From NCBI RefSeq assembly GCF_004296575.1, contig NZ_SAYT01000006.1, positions 1 to 64,000 of the forward strand: DNA of 64,000 nt, in the 5' to 3' direction. Positions 1-9,341 of the stretch are shown piece after piece. The translations under genes and the position numbers were made by a program. Below the pieces are notes generated by a model. That model was not told the origin of the DNA. It was given only the letters and a program-made list of their open reading frames with translations, and searched no databases. The stretch's first letter is position 1; each line of letters begins with the position of its first letter. This DNA is from Dyella amyloliquefaciens. Its GTDB lineage: Bacteria > Pseudomonadota > Gammaproteobacteria > Xanthomonadales > Rhodanobacteraceae.

Positions 1-140
<140 letters not shown>

Positions 141-172
141 GAAAGGGAACTCACCCTCGTGGTGACGACCTG

Positions 173-203
173 AAAAAAACCGGCCTTCGGGCCGGTTTTT
201 TTT
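173..203 (+). terminator. Rho-independent terminator after tuf
   Basis: Stem CCGGCC, loop TTCG, stem GGCCGG (180-195), preceded by seven A and followed by eight T. It should end the str-operon transcript, so the S10 cluster downstream needs its own promoter. Confidence 0.95.
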
Positions 204-379
204 AGCAAATTCAGCTGCAAGCACGATTAAGGGCTTTTCTTTAGCCGAATTTGGAGCTATAGTCGCTGTCTTGCCTGTCGCTGCGCCTTGTGTGCAGTGA
301 CCTTACAGCGAAATGAGGCACAGGAAGTGCTTCGAGTTCGCTGGCCGGGATGGCCAATACGCAAGAGAGGGCTCGGACG

Positions 380-398
380 ACAAAGCGTGACGCTTTGT
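380..398. promoter_or_regulatory. Inverted repeat touching the S10 promoter -35
   Basis: ACAAAGCG, three-base centre TGA, CGCTTTGT: a perfect 8-bp inverted repeat. Its last base is the first base of the proposed -35 box. It could be a regulator site or a fold at the upstream edge of the promoter. No regulator is assigned. Confidence 0.5.
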
Positions 399-427
399 TG
401 ACCTGGCCATTTCGCGCGTTTTATAGT
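398..427 (+). promoter_or_regulatory. Predicted S10 operon promoter
   Basis: TTGACC (398-403), 18-base spacer, TATAGT (422-427). Transcription would start near 434, giving an untranslated leader of about 164 nt before rpsJ. The rest of the gap between the tuf terminator and rpsJ (204-597) shows no gene. Confidence 0.65.
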
Positions 428-535
428 TTTTAGTCTGGGCGGGCCCGATAAGGGCCTGCCTAGTCTTTTAAGGTCGATTTGGGTCGATTAGATGTCGGCC
501 GAGGTGGCCTGTAGTGCCGCAGTAAATGGGTTGTG

Positions 536-558
536 CGGATGGGTGAGAAGCCCATCCG
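536..558 (+). promoter_or_regulatory. Leader hairpin in front of rpsJ
   Basis: CGGATGGG and CCCATCCG form an 8-bp stem with loop TGAGAAG. It ends 27 bases before the rpsJ ribosome site (AGGA, 586-589). In E. coli the S10 leader, about 170 nt, folds into hairpins through which L4 represses the operon. Position and leader length agree with such a device here; the sequence itself is not recognisably conserved. Confidence 0.45.
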
Positions 559-597
559 GTTCACAGTATTTGTTCTTTCGATAACAGGACACGGTTT

Positions 598-909
598 ATG
601 GCGAACCAAAAGATTCGCATCCGGCTCAAAGCGTACGATCATCGTCTGATCGACCGCTCGGCCAGCGAAATCGTCGAGACGGCCAAGCGCACTGGCGCTA
701 CGGTTCTCGGCCCGATTCCGCTCCCGACCAAGATCGAGCGCTACACCATTCTGGTGTCGCCGCACGTCGACAAAGATGCCCGCGACCAGTACGAGACCCG
801 TACGCACAAGCGTGTGCTCGACATCGTCGACCCCAACGACAAGACCGTGGACGCGCTCATGAAGCTTGATCTCGCCGCTGGCGTTGACGTTCAGATCAAG
901 CTCGGTTGA
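598..909 (+). CDS. rpsJ: Ribosomal protein S10 (NusE)
   Basis: 103 residues, full length and nearly collinear with E. coli S10 (conserved [34 protein letters not shown]). It is a 30S head protein and also NusE, the NusB partner in antitermination. ATG at 598 has AGGA eight bases upstream. It is the first gene of the S10 operon, behind the predicted promoter and leader hairpin. rplC follows after 20 bases. Confidence 0.98.
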   Translation: MANQKIRIRLKAYDHRLIDRSASEIVETAKRTGATVLGPIPLPTKIERYTILVSPHVDKDARDQYETRTHKRVLDIVDPNDKTVDALMKLDLAAGVDVQIKLG

Positions 910-929
910 GCGATAGACAGGATACGAAG

Positions 930-1571
930 ATGAGTATCGGACTAGTTGGCCGCAAGTGCGGCATGAGCCGACTCTTCACTGAAGACGGACGTTCGATTCC
1001 GGTGACCCTGATTGAGGCCACCCCGAATCGCGTCACGCAGCTGAAGACGGAAGATAACGATGGCTACAGCGCTGTGCAGGTCGCAGCCGGCGTCAAGCGC
1101 GCCAGCCTGCTGACGCAGCCGCTGAAGGGTCACTACGCAAAGGCGAAGGTCGAGCCGGGTCGTGGTCTGTGGGAGTTCCGCGTGTCTGCCGATGACCTCG
1201 GCAAGTACAGCGTGGGCGCCGAGATCAAGGCTGACGACGTGTTCCAGGTGGGTCAGATCGTTGACGTCGCCGGCGTGTCGAAGGGCAAGGGCTTCCAGGG
1301 CGCCATCAAGCGCCACCACTTCACCATGGGCGACGCTACCCACGGTAACTCGCTGTCGCATCGTGCGCCGGGTTCTATCGGTCAGCGCCAGACCCCGGGT
1401 CGCGTGTTCCCGGGCAAGAAGATGGCAGGCCACATGGGTGCGGTGAACCGCACGCAGCAGGGCCTGGAAGTGGTCAAGGTCGACGCCGAGCGTCATCTGA
1501 TCGCGGTGAAGGGCGCGGTGCCGGGTGCTACCGGCGGCGACGTCGTCATCCGTCCGACGACCAAGGGCTGA
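930..1571 (+). CDS. rplC: Ribosomal protein L3
   Basis: 213 residues, starting [16 protein letters not shown] as in the L3 family. The [10 protein letters not shown] loop reaches toward the peptidyl-transferase centre; the Gln corresponding to the PrmB-methylated Gln150 of E. coli is present. A TTG at 906 would add eight residues, but ATG 930 has a CAGGAT ribosome site seven bases upstream and matches family length. An early assembly protein of the 50S subunit. Confidence 0.97.
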   Translation: MSIGLVGRKCGMSRLFTEDGRSIPVTLIEATPNRVTQLKTEDNDGYSAVQVAAGVKRASLLTQPLKGHYAKAKVEPGRGLWEFRVSADDLGKYSVGAEIKADDVFQVGQIVDVAGVSKGKGFQGAIKRHHFTMGDATHGNSLSHRAPGSIGQRQTPGRVFPGKKMAGHMGAVNRTQQGLEVVKVDAERHLIAVKGAVPGATGGDVVIRPTTKG

Positions 1572-1582
1572 GGAGAGACGCC

Positions 1583-2185
1583 ATGGAACTCAATGTTATT
1601 GGCGCCAAGCCGCTCAACGTGTCGGACGAAGTGTTCGGCGGTGAGCTCAAGCAGGCCCTGATCCACCAGGTGGTCGTTGCCTATCAGGCAGGCGGTCGCG
1701 CCGGCACCCAGTCGCAGCTTTCGCGCGGCGAAATGTCCGGTACCACCAAGAAGTTCAAGAAGCAGAAGGGCGGCGGCGCCCGTCACGGTGACTACCGTGC
1801 ACCGATCTTTGTCGGTGGTGGCCGCACGTTCGCTGCCAAGCCGCGCAGCTACGAGCAGAAGGTCAACCGCAAGTCGTACCGCGTTGCCATCCGTTCGATC
1901 CTTGCCGAGCTGATCCGTCAGGATCGTCTGAAGGTTGTCGAGAGCTTCGGCATCGACTCCCCGAAGACCAAGGCGATGGTTGCGAAGCTGGCTGAGCTGC
2001 AGGTGTCGGGTCGCGTGCTGCTGGTGTCGGAAGACGCCAACGAAGCCACCTTCCTGGCTGCGCGCAACATTCCGTACATCCACGTCGTGGACGTGCTGGC
2101 GCTGAACCCGGTCAGCCTGGTCGGTTCCGACCACATCGTCATGACCGTCGATGCGGTGAAGAAGATCGAGGAGTGGCTCGCATGA
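1583..2185 (+). CDS. rplD: Ribosomal protein L4
   Basis: 200 residues, the usual length. The tunnel-reaching loop is the basic stretch [24 protein letters not shown] lies shortly before ATG 1583. In E. coli L4 is the autogenous repressor of the S10 operon, and the leader hairpin upstream of rpsJ makes the same plausible here. The stop overlaps the rplW start (ATGA at 2182-2185). Confidence 0.97.
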   Translation: MELNVIGAKPLNVSDEVFGGELKQALIHQVVVAYQAGGRAGTQSQLSRGEMSGTTKKFKKQKGGGARHGDYRAPIFVGGGRTFAAKPRSYEQKVNRKSYRVAIRSILAELIRQDRLKVVESFGIDSPKTKAMVAKLAELQVSGRVLLVSEDANEATFLAARNIPYIHVVDVLALNPVSLVGSDHIVMTVDAVKKIEEWLA

Positions 2186-2475
2186 GCAACGAACGCATCC
2201 TGAATACGCTGCGTGCGCCGCACATCTCGGAAAAGGCAGCTCGCCTGGCCGAGAAGAACCAGTACGTTTTCGTGGTTGCTCCCGAAGCAACCAAGGCCGA
2301 TGTCCGCGCTGCGGTGGAACAGATGTTCGACGTCAAGGTCGAGCAGGTGAACCTCGTCAACGCCAAGGGCAAGGTCAAGTCCTTCCGTTTCCGCGCTGGC
2401 AATCGTCAGGGCAAGCGCAAGGCCTATGTTCGCCTCGCCGATGGTCAGACCATCGACGTGTCGTCCAAGGCCTGA
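2182..2475 (+). CDS. rplW: Ribosomal protein L23
   Basis: 97 residues beginning [20 protein letters not shown]23 lines the tunnel exit and is the docking site for trigger factor and SRP. I prefer ATG 2182, which overlaps the rplD stop by four bases and has GAGGAG eight bases before it inside rplD, over the GTG three codons earlier. Translational coupling with rplD is expected. Confidence 0.96.
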   Translation: MSNERILNTLRAPHISEKAARLAEKNQYVFVVAPEATKADVRAAVEQMFDVKVEQVNLVNAKGKVKSFRFRAGNRQGKRKAYVRLADGQTIDVSSKA

Positions 2476-2493
2476 GCCAGGAGTTGAATTGAG

Positions 2494-3315
2494 ATGGCAC
2501 TGATCACTCATAAGCCGACCTCCCCCGGACGCCGCGACGCAGTCAGCGTCCGCACCGAGGGTCTTCACAAGGGCGCGCCGTACGCGGCGTTGACCGAGGC
2601 GAAGACCAAGAATGGCGGTCGCAACAATAACGGTCGTATCACTGTTCGCCACCAGGGTGGTGGTCACAAGCAGCGTTACCGCATCATCGACTTCAAGCGC
2701 GACAAGGAAGGCATTGCCGCCCAGGTCGAGCGCATTGAATACGATCCCAACCGTACCGCGCATATCGCACTGCTGTGCTATGCCGACGGCGAGCGTCGTT
2801 ACATCATCGCGCCGAAGGGTGTGCAGGCGGGCGACCGTCTTGTGTCGGGCAGCGATGCGCCGATCAAGGCTGGCAACAGCTTGCCGCTGCGCGCCATCCC
2901 GGTGGGTAGCACCATTCACTGCATCGAGATGCGGCCGGGCAAGGGTGCGCAGATCGCGCGTTCTGCCGGCGCTTCGGTCCAGCTGGTCGCCCGTGAATCC
3001 GGTTACGCCACGCTGCGTCTTCGCTCCGGCGAAATGCGCCGCGTGCCGGTCGATTGCCGCGCCACCATCGGTGAAGTGGGCAACGGCGAGCACAGCCTGA
3101 AGAAGCTCGGCAAGGCCGGCGCCAAGCGCTGGCTGGGTATTCGCCCGACCGTTCGCGGTGTGGTGATGAACCCGGTCGACCATCCGCACGGCGGTGGTGA
3201 GGGCAAGACCTCTGGCGGTCGTCACCCGGTTTCTCCGTGGGGTACGCCGGCCAAGGGCTACAAGACGCGCTCCAACAAGCGCACCCAGCAGTTCATCGTG
3301 CGTCGTCGCAAGTAA
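2494..3315 (+). CDS. rplB: Ribosomal protein L2
   Basis: 273 residues (E. coli 273). The most conserved part, [18 protein letters not shown], holds the histidine matching His229 of E. coli near the peptidyl-transferase centre. AGGAG precedes ATG 2494. It binds 23S rRNA and helps join the subunits. Confidence 0.98.
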   Translation: MALITHKPTSPGRRDAVSVRTEGLHKGAPYAALTEAKTKNGGRNNNGRITVRHQGGGHKQRYRIIDFKRDKEGIAAQVERIEYDPNRTAHIALLCYADGERRYIIAPKGVQAGDRLVSGSDAPIKAGNSLPLRAIPVGSTIHCIEMRPGKGAQIARSAGASVQLVARESGYATLRLRSGEMRRVPVDCRATIGEVGNGEHSLKKLGKAGAKRWLGIRPTVRGVVMNPVDHPHGGGEGKTSGGRHPVSPWGTPAKGYKTRSNKRTQQFIVRRRK

Positions 3316-3327
3316 CAGGAAACGATT

Positions 3328-3600
3328 ATGCCGCGCTCTCTAAAGAAAGGTCCGTTTGTCGACCTGCACCTCGTAAAGAAGGTGGAAGCCGCCGTTTCCG
3401 CCAATAACAAGCGTCCGATCAAGACCTGGTCGCGTCGTTCGATGATTCTGCCGGAGATGGTCGGTCTGACCATCGCCATCCACAACGGCCGTCAGCATGT
3501 CCCCGTGCTGGTCAACGAGAACATGGTCGGGCACAAGCTCGGCGAGTTCGCGGTGACCCGTACCTTCAAGGGCCATGGCGGCGACAAGAAGGGCAAGTGA
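3328..3600 (+). CDS. rpsS: Ribosomal protein S19
   Basis: 90 residues starting [11 protein letters not shown] after Met, the S19 hallmark; also [11 protein letters not shown]. It forms a complex with S13 in the 30S head near the A-site tRNA. The stop TGA (3598-3600) overlaps the rplV ATG by one base. Confidence 0.98.
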   Translation: MPRSLKKGPFVDLHLVKKVEAAVSANNKRPIKTWSRRSMILPEMVGLTIAIHNGRQHVPVLVNENMVGHKLGEFAVTRTFKGHGGDKKGK

Positions 3601-3935
3601 TGAGCACTGAAGCCAAAGCGATCCTGCGCAGCGCCCGCATTTCGGCGCAGAAGGCACGCCTGGTAGCTGACCTGGTCCGCGGTATGCCCGTGGGCCGTGC
3701 CAGCGACGTGCTCAATTTCACCAACAAGAAGGCCGCAGCCATTGTCCGCAAGGTGCTGCTGTCGGCCGTCGCCAACGCCGAGAACAATCTCGGTGCTGAC
3801 GTCGACGAGCTGAAGGTCTCGCGCATCTTTGTCGACGAAGGTCCGGCGATGAAGCGCATGTACGCCCGCGCCAAAGGCCGCGGTTCCCGCATCCTTAAGC
3901 GCACGAGCCACATCACTGTGGTCGTTGGCAACTGA
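3600..3935 (+). CDS. rplV: Ribosomal protein L22
   Basis: 111 residues (E. coli 110). Starts [20 protein letters not shown]. The long hairpin that lines the exit tunnel near the macrolide site is the [19 protein letters not shown] end. GTG 3597 is the only nearby alternative and would add one residue. Overlap with rpsS implies coupled translation. Confidence 0.97.
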   Translation: MSTEAKAILRSARISAQKARLVADLVRGMPVGRASDVLNFTNKKAAAIVRKVLLSAVANAENNLGADVDELKVSRIFVDEGPAMKRMYARAKGRGSRILKRTSHITVVVGN

Positions 3936-3950
3936 CTGAGGACGTAGACG

Positions 3951-4700
3951 ATGGGTCATAAAGTTCATCCCACCGGTATCCGCCTCGGCATCGCCAAGGA
4001 CTGGAACTCGAAGTGGTACGCCAATAAGGGCGAATACGCCCAGTACCTCGCTGCCGACCTGAAGGTTCGCGAGATGCTGCGCAAGAAGCTGGCCCAGGCC
4101 GGCATTTCGAAGATCCTCATCGAGCGTCCGGCCAAGACCGCACGCGTGACGATCCACACCGCCCGTCCGGGCGTGGTGATCGGCAAGAAGGGCGAGGATA
4201 TCGAGAAGCTGCGCAAGGAAGTCAGCGACATGATGGGCGTTCCGGCGCACATCAACGTCAGCGAAGTGCGCAAGCCCGAGATTGACGCGCAGCTGGTTGC
4301 CGAGTCCATCGCGCAGCAGCTGGAGCGTCGCATCATGTTCCGCCGCGCCATGAAGCGCTCGGTCGGCAACGCGATGCGCCTCGGCGCCCTGGGTATCAAG
4401 ATCAATGTCTCTGGCCGTCTGAACGGCGCTGAGATTGCTCGTTCCGAATGGGCTCGTGAAGGTCGCGTGCCGCTGCATACGCTGCGTGCGGACATCGACT
4501 ACGGCACCGCCGAGGCGAAGACCACCTACGGCATCATCGGCATCAAGGTGTGGATCTACAAGGGCGAGATCTTCGATCTGTCCCAGATCAACCAGGAGCC
4601 GAAGGAAGAGCAGTCCCAGCCGCGCCGTGAGGGTGGTGAGGGTCGTCGTGAATCGCGTCGCGAGGGCGGTGAAGGCCGTCGCGAGCGGACGGCGAAGTAA
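3951..4700 (+). CDS. rpsC: Ribosomal protein S3
   Basis: 249 residues, about 16 longer than E. coli S3. The KH domain has its GKKG loop at residues 78-81; basic residues at the mRNA entry channel follow. The extra length is a C-terminal tail with two near-identical Arg/Gly/Glu units ([11 protein letters not shown] then [11 protein letters not shown]), encoded by a short DNA duplication at about 4629-4697. Such charged S3 tails are variable among bacteria. Confidence 0.97.
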   Translation: MGHKVHPTGIRLGIAKDWNSKWYANKGEYAQYLAADLKVREMLRKKLAQAGISKILIERPAKTARVTIHTARPGVVIGKKGEDIEKLRKEVSDMMGVPAHINVSEVRKPEIDAQLVAESIAQQLERRIMFRRAMKRSVGNAMRLGALGIKINVSGRLNGAEIARSEWAREGRVPLHTLRADIDYGTAEAKTTYGIIGIKVWIYKGEIFDLSQINQEPKEEQSQPRREGGEGRRESRREGGEGRRERTAK

Positions 4701-4711
4701 GGAGAGTTGCC

Positions 4712-5125
4712 ATGCTGCAACCCAAGCGAACCAAATTCCGTAAGCAGTTCAAGGGCCGCAACGACGGTCTGGCTTTCTCCTCGAACCTCGTCAGCTTTGG
4801 CGAGTTCGGTCTGAAGGCCACCACGTTCGGCGCGCTGACCGCGCGCCAGATCGAGGCCGGTCGTCGCTGCATCACCCGCTTCGTCAAGCGTGGTGGCAAG
4901 CTGTGGATCCGCGTGTACCCGGACAAGCCCATTACCAAGAAGCCCATCGAAGTTCGAATGGGTGCCGGTAAGGGTGGCGTCGAATACTGGGTCGCCCCGA
5001 TCCAGCCGGGCCGCATGCTCTATGAAATCGAGGGTATCGACGAGGCAACCGCACGCGAGGCGTTCCGCCTGGCTGCTGCCAAGCTCTCGGTCCAGACCCA
5101 ATTCGTGACCCGGGCGGTGATGTGA
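4712..5125 (+). CDS. rplP: Ribosomal protein L16
   Basis: 137 residues (E. coli 136), starting [17 protein letters not shown]. It sits near the A-site of the 50S subunit and contacts the tRNA elbow. AAGGAG lies seven bases before ATG 4712. The stop is one base from the rpmC start. Confidence 0.98.
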   Translation: MLQPKRTKFRKQFKGRNDGLAFSSNLVSFGEFGLKATTFGALTARQIEAGRRCITRFVKRGGKLWIRVYPDKPITKKPIEVRMGAGKGGVEYWVAPIQPGRMLYEIEGIDEATAREAFRLAAAKLSVQTQFVTRAVM

Positions 5126-5126
5126 T

Positions 5127-5312
5127 ATGGCCATCAAAGATCTGACCAACAAGACGGCCGAAGAGCTGAATAAGCACCTGCTGGACCTGCGCAAGGAGCA
5201 GTTCAACCTGCGCATGCAGAAGGGCACCGGCCAGCTCAACCAGCCGCACCAGCTGCGCCGAGTTCGGCGCGACATCGCCCGCACGAAGTTCGTGCTCGGC
5301 GGCAAGAAGTAA
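5127..5312 (+). CDS. rpmC: Ribosomal protein L29
   Basis: 61 residues, an antiparallel helical pair with the family signature [15 protein letters not shown]. It lies next to L23 at the tunnel exit. It follows rplP with almost no gap, so it is probably translated by ribosomes finishing rplP. Confidence 0.97.
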   Translation: MAIKDLTNKTAEELNKHLLDLRKEQFNLRMQKGTGQLNQPHQLRRVRRDIARTKFVLGGKK

Positions 5313-5324
5313 GGGACGGCCGAT

Positions 5325-5585
5325 ATGAGTGACAACCAGAAGCAGACGCGCACCCTCGAGGGCCGCGTCATCAGCAACAAGATGGACAAGACCGTGACGG
5401 TCCTGATCGAGCGCCAGGAACAGCATCCGCTGATCGGCAAGATCATCCGTCGTTCGACCAAGCTGCACGCGCAGAACGACCTGGGTGCCAACGAAGGCGA
5501 CCTGGTCCGCATCGCGGAATGCCGTCCTCTGTCCAAGACCAAGCATCATCGCGTGGTCGAAATCATCACGCGCGCTAACGTCTAA
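5325..5585 (+). CDS. rpsQ: Ribosomal protein S17
   Basis: 86 residues (E. coli 84). OB-fold protein; [18 protein letters not shown] and [16 protein letters not shown] match the family. A primary 16S-binding protein of the 30S body and the last gene of the classical S10 operon. rplN follows after 14 bases without a terminator, so S10 and spc operons are probably co-transcribed. Confidence 0.97.
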   Translation: MSDNQKQTRTLEGRVISNKMDKTVTVLIERQEQHPLIGKIIRRSTKLHAQNDLGANEGDLVRIAECRPLSKTKHHRVVEIITRANV

Positions 5586-5599
5586 GGGAGGGTGCAGAC

Positions 5600-5968
5600 A
5601 TGATCCAGATGCAAAGCACGCTTTCCGCGGCCGATAACAGCGGTGCCAAGGAACTGATGTGCATCAAGGTGCTCGGCGGCTCCAAGCGCCGTTACGCCGC
5701 GATCGGTGACGTAATCAAGGTCACCGTGAAGGATGCCATTCCCCGTGGCAAGGTGAAGAAGGGCGAGGTGTACAACGCCGTGGTGGTTCGCACCGCCAAG
5801 GGTGTGCGCCGTCCCGATGGCTCGCTGATCCGTTTCGACGGCAACGCAGCGGTCCTCCTCAACAACAAGCTCGAGCCGATCGGCACCCGTATCTTCGGGC
5901 CGGTCACTCGCGAGCTGCGCAGCGAGAAGTTCATGAAGATCGTCTCCCTCGCGCCCGAAGTGCTCTGA
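5600..5968 (+). CDS. rplN: Ribosomal protein L14
   Basis: 122 residues, family length. [21 protein letters not shown] is a small variation on the near-universal L14 start. It sits at the intersubunit face (bridge B8) and is the site where RsfS blocks subunit joining. First gene of the classical spc operon. GGGAGG precedes ATG 5600. Confidence 0.98.
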   Translation: MIQMQSTLSAADNSGAKELMCIKVLGGSKRRYAAIGDVIKVTVKDAIPRGKVKKGEVYNAVVVRTAKGVRRPDGSLIRFDGNAAVLLNNKLEPIGTRIFGPVTRELRSEKFMKIVSLAPEVL

Positions 5969-5982
5969 GCGGAGACTAGACC

Positions 5983-6297
5983 ATGAACCGTATCCGCAAG
6001 GGTGATCAGGTCCTCGTGATCACCGGCAAGAACAAGGGTCAGCGCGGCGACGTGCTGCGCGTTGATGGCGACCGCGTGTTCGTCTCCAACGTGAACCTGG
6101 TCAAGCGTCACACCAAGCCGAACCCCCAGGCCAACCAGGCTGGCGGCATCGTCGAGCGTGAAGCTTCGATCCACATCTCTAACGTCCAGCTGTTCAACTC
6201 TGCCACGGGCAAGGGTGAGCGCGTTGGCGCCAAGACGCTCTCTGATGGGCGTAAGGTGCGCGTGTTCAAGTCCAACGGCGAAGTTGTGGACGCGTAA
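5983..6297 (+). CDS. rplX: Ribosomal protein L24
   Basis: 104 residues. The N-terminal KOW motif ([20 protein letters not shown]) starts the protein. L24 starts 50S assembly by binding the 5' end of 23S rRNA. Ends ten bases before rplE. Confidence 0.98.
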   Translation: MNRIRKGDQVLVITGKNKGQRGDVLRVDGDRVFVSNVNLVKRHTKPNPQANQAGGIVEREASIHISNVQLFNSATGKGERVGAKTLSDGRKVRVFKSNGEVVDA

Positions 6298-6307
6298 GGA
6301 ATAAATC

Positions 6308-6850
6308 ATGACGACGCGTCTCGAAACGTTTTACAAAGACCAGGTAATGAAGAAGCTCACGGAGCGCTTCGGTTACCAGAACGTGATGCAGGTTCCCCGC
6401 ATCACCAAGATCACGCTGAACATGGGCGTGGGCGAAGCGGCGGGCAACAAGAAGGTGCTCGAGAACGCCGTGGCCGACATGGCCAAGATCTCCGGCCAGA
6501 AGCCGATCCAGACCAAGGCCCGCGTGTCGGTTGCCTCGTTCAAGATCCGCGACGGCTGGCCGATCGGCTGCAAGGTCACCCTGCGCCGTGCCCAGATGTG
6601 GGAATTCCTCGATCGCCTGATCAACATCTCGCTGCCGCGTACGCGCGACTTCCGTGGTGTGTCGGGTCGTGCCTTCGATGGCCGTGGTAACTACAACTTC
6701 GGCATCAAGGAACAGATCATCTTCCCGGAAATCGACTTCGACGCCGTCGACGCGATGCGTGGTATGGATATCTCCATCACCACGACCGCCAAGACCGACG
6801 AAGAAGCCAAGGCGCTGCTGGAAGCCTTCAGCTTCCCGTTCCGCAACTAA
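6308..6850 (+). CDS. rplE: Ribosomal protein L5
   Basis: 180 residues (E. coli 179). It has [17 protein letters not shown] and the [20 protein letters not shown] loop typical of L5. Binds 5S rRNA in the central protuberance and contacts S13 across the subunits. AAGGAA precedes ATG 6308. Confidence 0.98.
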   Translation: MTTRLETFYKDQVMKKLTERFGYQNVMQVPRITKITLNMGVGEAAGNKKVLENAVADMAKISGQKPIQTKARVSVASFKIRDGWPIGCKVTLRRAQMWEFLDRLINISLPRTRDFRGVSGRAFDGRGNYNFGIKEQIIFPEIDFDAVDAMRGMDISITTTAKTDEEAKALLEAFSFPFRN

Positions 6851-6868
6851 GAGAGTCGCGAGAGACAC

Positions 6869-7174
6869 ATGGCCAAGACCTCAATGGTTAACCGCGACCT
6901 CAAGCGGACCAAGCTCGTCAAGAAGTACGCCGCCAAGCGCGCCGAACTGAAGGCGATTGTGCTGAGCCCCACCGCCTCCTACGAGGAGAAGATGGACGCC
7001 CAGGCCAAGCTGCAGAAGCAGCCGCGTGACGCCAGTCCGGCTCGCCAGCGTACCCGCTGCGCGCTGACCGGTCGTCCGCGCGCCGTGTACCAGAAGTTCG
7101 GCCTCGGCCGTAACAAGCTGCGCGAAGCCACCATGCGTGGCGACGTTCCTGGCCTGCGCAAGGCCAGCTGGTAA
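6869..7174 (+). CDS. rpsN: Ribosomal protein S14 (long, zinc-free form)
   Basis: 101 residues, the long proteobacterial form without the CxxC zinc ribbon. The C-terminal [36 protein letters not shown] is diagnostic. The next gene, rpsH, is 222 bases away; in E. coli the two are close. The spacer holds a predicted promoter and two perfect hairpins. Confidence 0.97.
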   Translation: MAKTSMVNRDLKRTKLVKKYAAKRAELKAIVLSPTASYEEKMDAQAKLQKQPRDASPARQRTRCALTGRPRAVYQKFGLGRNKLREATMRGDVPGLRKASW

Positions 7175-7220
7175 GACCCCAAACAGGGCAGGGCGGGTGA
7201 CAACCCTCCCTTGCTCGATG

Positions 7221-7248
7221 CGGCGGCAGGCCCCACGGTCTGCCGCCG
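7221..7248 (+). promoter_or_regulatory. Hairpin in rpsN-rpsH spacer
   Basis: CGGCGGCAG and CTGCCGCCG form a perfect 9-bp stem around a 10-base loop. There is no T-run after it, so it is not an intrinsic terminator. It may stabilise or mark a processed 3' end of the upstream mRNA. Confidence 0.5.
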
Positions 7249-7270
7249 TTGGCGCGAATACGCGCCGACG

Positions 7271-7323
7271 TTCGCAAAGTCGGAAAAATGCTGCTATAGT
7301 CGATGGTCTGCACTTCGCAGACC
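7271..7323 (+). promoter_or_regulatory. Predicted internal promoter for rpsH onward, with 5' hairpin
   Basis: TGC followed by TATAGT (7295-7300) is an extended -10; TTCGCA (7271-7276) is a weak -35 with an 18-base spacer. Just downstream GGTCTGC and GCAGACC (7305-7323) make a 7-bp hairpin that would be at the very 5' end of the new transcript. Confidence 0.5.
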
Positions 7324-7396
7324 GGTCACTGTGCCGGCATACAACTCAATTGATTTCCGGTTTTTCGGATATCGGTGCACTCTGAAGGATGTTTTC

Positions 7397-7792
7397 ATGA
7401 GCATGACTGATCCCATCGCCGATCTGTTTACGCGTATCCGCAATGCCCAGCTCACGGGCAAGCAGACCGTAAACATGCCGTCGTCGAAGCTGAAGGTGGC
7501 CATCGCCAACCTTCTCAAGAACGAGGGCTATATCCTCGACGCCAAGGCCTCCACTGCGGAAGGCAAGCCGGTGCTCGAGATCAAGCTCAAGTATTTCGAA
7601 GGCCGTCCGGCCATCGAGACCATTACCCGTGTCAGCCGCTCTGGCCTCCGCGTCTACCGCGGCAAGGACGAGCTGCCGAAGGTCCTTGGTGGCCTGGGTA
7701 TCTCGATCATCTCGACTTCCGCCGGTCTGCTGACCGACGCGCAGGCCCGTGCCAAGGGTCTGGGCGGCGAAGTCATCGGCCAGGTCGCATAA
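7397..7792 (+). CDS. rpsH: Ribosomal protein S8
   Basis: 131 residues (E. coli 130), starting [18 protein letters not shown]. The reading frame is open farther upstream, but ATG 7397 has GAAGGAT eight bases before it and matches the family start. S8 organises the 30S central domain, and in E. coli represses the spc operon by binding near rplE; the long spacer here suggests a different layout for such control. Confidence 0.97.
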   Translation: MSMTDPIADLFTRIRNAQLTGKQTVNMPSSKLKVAIANLLKNEGYILDAKASTAEGKPVLEIKLKYFEGRPAIETITRVSRSGLRVYRGKDELPKVLGGLGISIISTSAGLLTDAQARAKGLGGEVIGQVA

Positions 7793-7802
7793 GGAGCCGA
7801 CG

Positions 7803-8330
7803 ATGTCCCGCGTTGCCAAACAGCCGATTACCCTGCCGAAGGGCGTTGAGATCACCTCGAACGCCAACGGCATCACCGTCAAGGGCCCGAAGGGCACCCT
7901 GACGACCCACGCCCTGCCGGGCGCATCCGTCTCCGTCGACAACGGTGTGGCGAACATCGTCGTTGCCGAAGGCGCCGACGACAAGTTCGGTGGCACCCTG
8001 CGTGCGCTGCTGGCCAATATGGCCAAGGGCGTGTCCGACGGTTTCGAGCGCAAGCTCGAGCTGGTCGGCGTGGGCTACCGTGCCTCGATGGCCGGCAAGT
8101 CGCTGAACATCGCTCTGGGCTTCTCGCATCCGGTCGTGTTCGAAGCACCGGAAGGCATCACCATCGAAACCCCGTCGCAGACCGAAATCCTCATCAAGGG
8201 TTCGGACAAGCAGCGCGTGGGCGAAGTGGCTGCCAAGATCCGCGGCTTCCGTCCGCCGGAGCCCTACAAGGGCAAGGGCGTGCGCTACTCCGGCGAGAAG
8301 ATCACCCTGAAGGAAGCCAAGAAGGCTTAA
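7803..8330 (+). CDS. rplF: Ribosomal protein L6
   Basis: 175 residues (E. coli 177), starting [17 protein letters not shown]. Two tandem L6 folds; [16 protein letters not shown] at the end is conserved. AAGGAG (7791-7796) supports ATG 7803 over upstream in-frame starts inside rpsH. It lies near the sarcin-ricin loop of the 50S subunit. Confidence 0.98.
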   Translation: MSRVAKQPITLPKGVEITSNANGITVKGPKGTLTTHALPGASVSVDNGVANIVVAEGADDKFGGTLRALLANMAKGVSDGFERKLELVGVGYRASMAGKSLNIALGFSHPVVFEAPEGITIETPSQTEILIKGSDKQRVGEVAAKIRGFRPPEPYKGKGVRYSGEKITLKEAKKA

Positions 8331-8359
8331 TCGCCTATCCGCTTCCTGGAGAGAACACG

Positions 8360-8713
8360 ATGAACAAGAACGAATCCCGCCTGCGTCGCGCCAAGTCGAC
8401 CCGCTCCCACATCCGCAAGCTCGCCGTGGCTCGTCTGTCGGTGCATCGCACCGGTCAGCACCTGTACGCGCAGGTGTTTGCCGCCGATGGCCAGAGCGTG
8501 GTGGCTGCTGCGTCGACCGTGCAGAAGTCGGTCGCCGAAGGCCTGAAGGGCACCAAGAACCTCACCGCCGCCGCTGCTGTCGGCAAGGCCGTGGCCGAGC
8601 GTGCCCTGGCTGCCGGTATCGAGTCCGTGGCGTTTGATCGCTCGGGCTTCCGCTTCCATGGTCGTATCAAGGCGCTGGCCGATGCGGCTCGCGAAGCCGG
8701 CCTGAAGTTCTAA
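8360..8713 (+). CDS. rplR: Ribosomal protein L18
   Basis: 117 residues, family length. Basic N-terminus, then [15 protein letters not shown] and the [20 protein letters not shown] signature. Binds 5S rRNA with L5. GGAGA lies nine bases before ATG 8360. It is followed by 118 untranslated bases with three hairpins before rpsE. Confidence 0.98.
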   Translation: MNKNESRLRRAKSTRSHIRKLAVARLSVHRTGQHLYAQVFAADGQSVVAAASTVQKSVAEGLKGTKNLTAAAAVGKAVAERALAAGIESVAFDRSGFRFHGRIKALADAAREAGLKF

Positions 8714-8727
8714 GCCGGTTGGCGTCG

Positions 8728-8816
8728 AGTGCCGGGTTCACCCGGCACTTGAAGCCACATGTAGTACCCACAACTCCAAGCGGCTTAGCCGCAAGCAAAA
8801 GTCCTGGTTCGCCAGG
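8728..8816 (+). promoter_or_regulatory. Three successive hairpins between rplR and rpsE
   Basis: Stem 1: AAGTGCCGGG and CCCGGCACTT around TTCA (8728-8750 at most). Stem 2: GCGGC/GCCGC around TTA (8780-8792). Stem 3: CCTGG/CCAGG around TTCG (8803-8816), ending 15 bases before the rpsE ATG. None has a T-run. The last could affect ribosome access to rpsE. Confidence 0.6.
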
Positions 8817-8831
8817 CATACGGAAAAGAAC

Positions 8832-9341
8832 ATGTCTTCTACCGATCGCGAAAATTCGGACGGCCTGCTCGAGAAGCTGATTGCCGTCAACCGCGTGGCC
8901 AAGACCGTCAAGGGTGGCCGCCAGATGAGCTTCACCGCGCTGACCGTGGTCGGCGATGGCGAAGGTCGCGTGGGCTTCGGTTATGGCAAGGCGCGTGAAG
9001 TGCCGGTTGCCATCTCCAAGGCCATGGACCGCGCCCGCCGCAACATGGTGAGCATTGATCTGAACAACGGCACCCTGTGGTACGCCATCAAGGCCAACCA
9101 CGGCGCAGCCCGCGTGTTCATGCAGCCGGCCTCTGAAGGTACCGGTGTCATCGCCGGCGGTGCCATGCGCGCCGTGCTGGAAGTGGTGGGCGTGAAGAAC
9201 GTGCTGGCCAAGGCCGTCGGTTCGCGCAACCCGATCAACCTGGTTCGCGCGACCATCAAGGGCCTGCAGGCCGTTGCCTCGCCGAAGCAGATCGCTGCCA
9301 AGCGCGGCAAGACCATCGAAGAGGTGCTGGGCAATGGCTAA
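8832..9341 (+). CDS. rpsE: Ribosomal protein S5
   Basis: 169 residues (E. coli 166). Double-stranded RNA-binding half with [19 protein letters not shown], then the S5-fold domain with [19 protein letters not shown]. It shapes the mRNA entry and decoding accuracy. ATG 8832 lacks a strong Shine-Dalgarno match (GGAAAAGA only). The stop overlaps the rpmD start by eight bases. Confidence 0.97.
   Translation: MSSTDRENSDGLLEKLIAVNRVAKTVKGGRQMSFTALTVVGDGEGRVGFGYGKAREVPVAISKAMDRARRNMVSIDLNNGTLWYAIKANHGAARVFMQPASEGTGVIAGGAMRAVLEVVGVKNVLAKAVGSRNPINLVRATIKGLQAVASPKQIAAKRGKTIEEVLGNG

Noticed and set aside
8728-8750. Terminator between rplR and rpsE
   Set aside because: The stem is strong but has no T-run, and termination here would separate essential genes of one operon.
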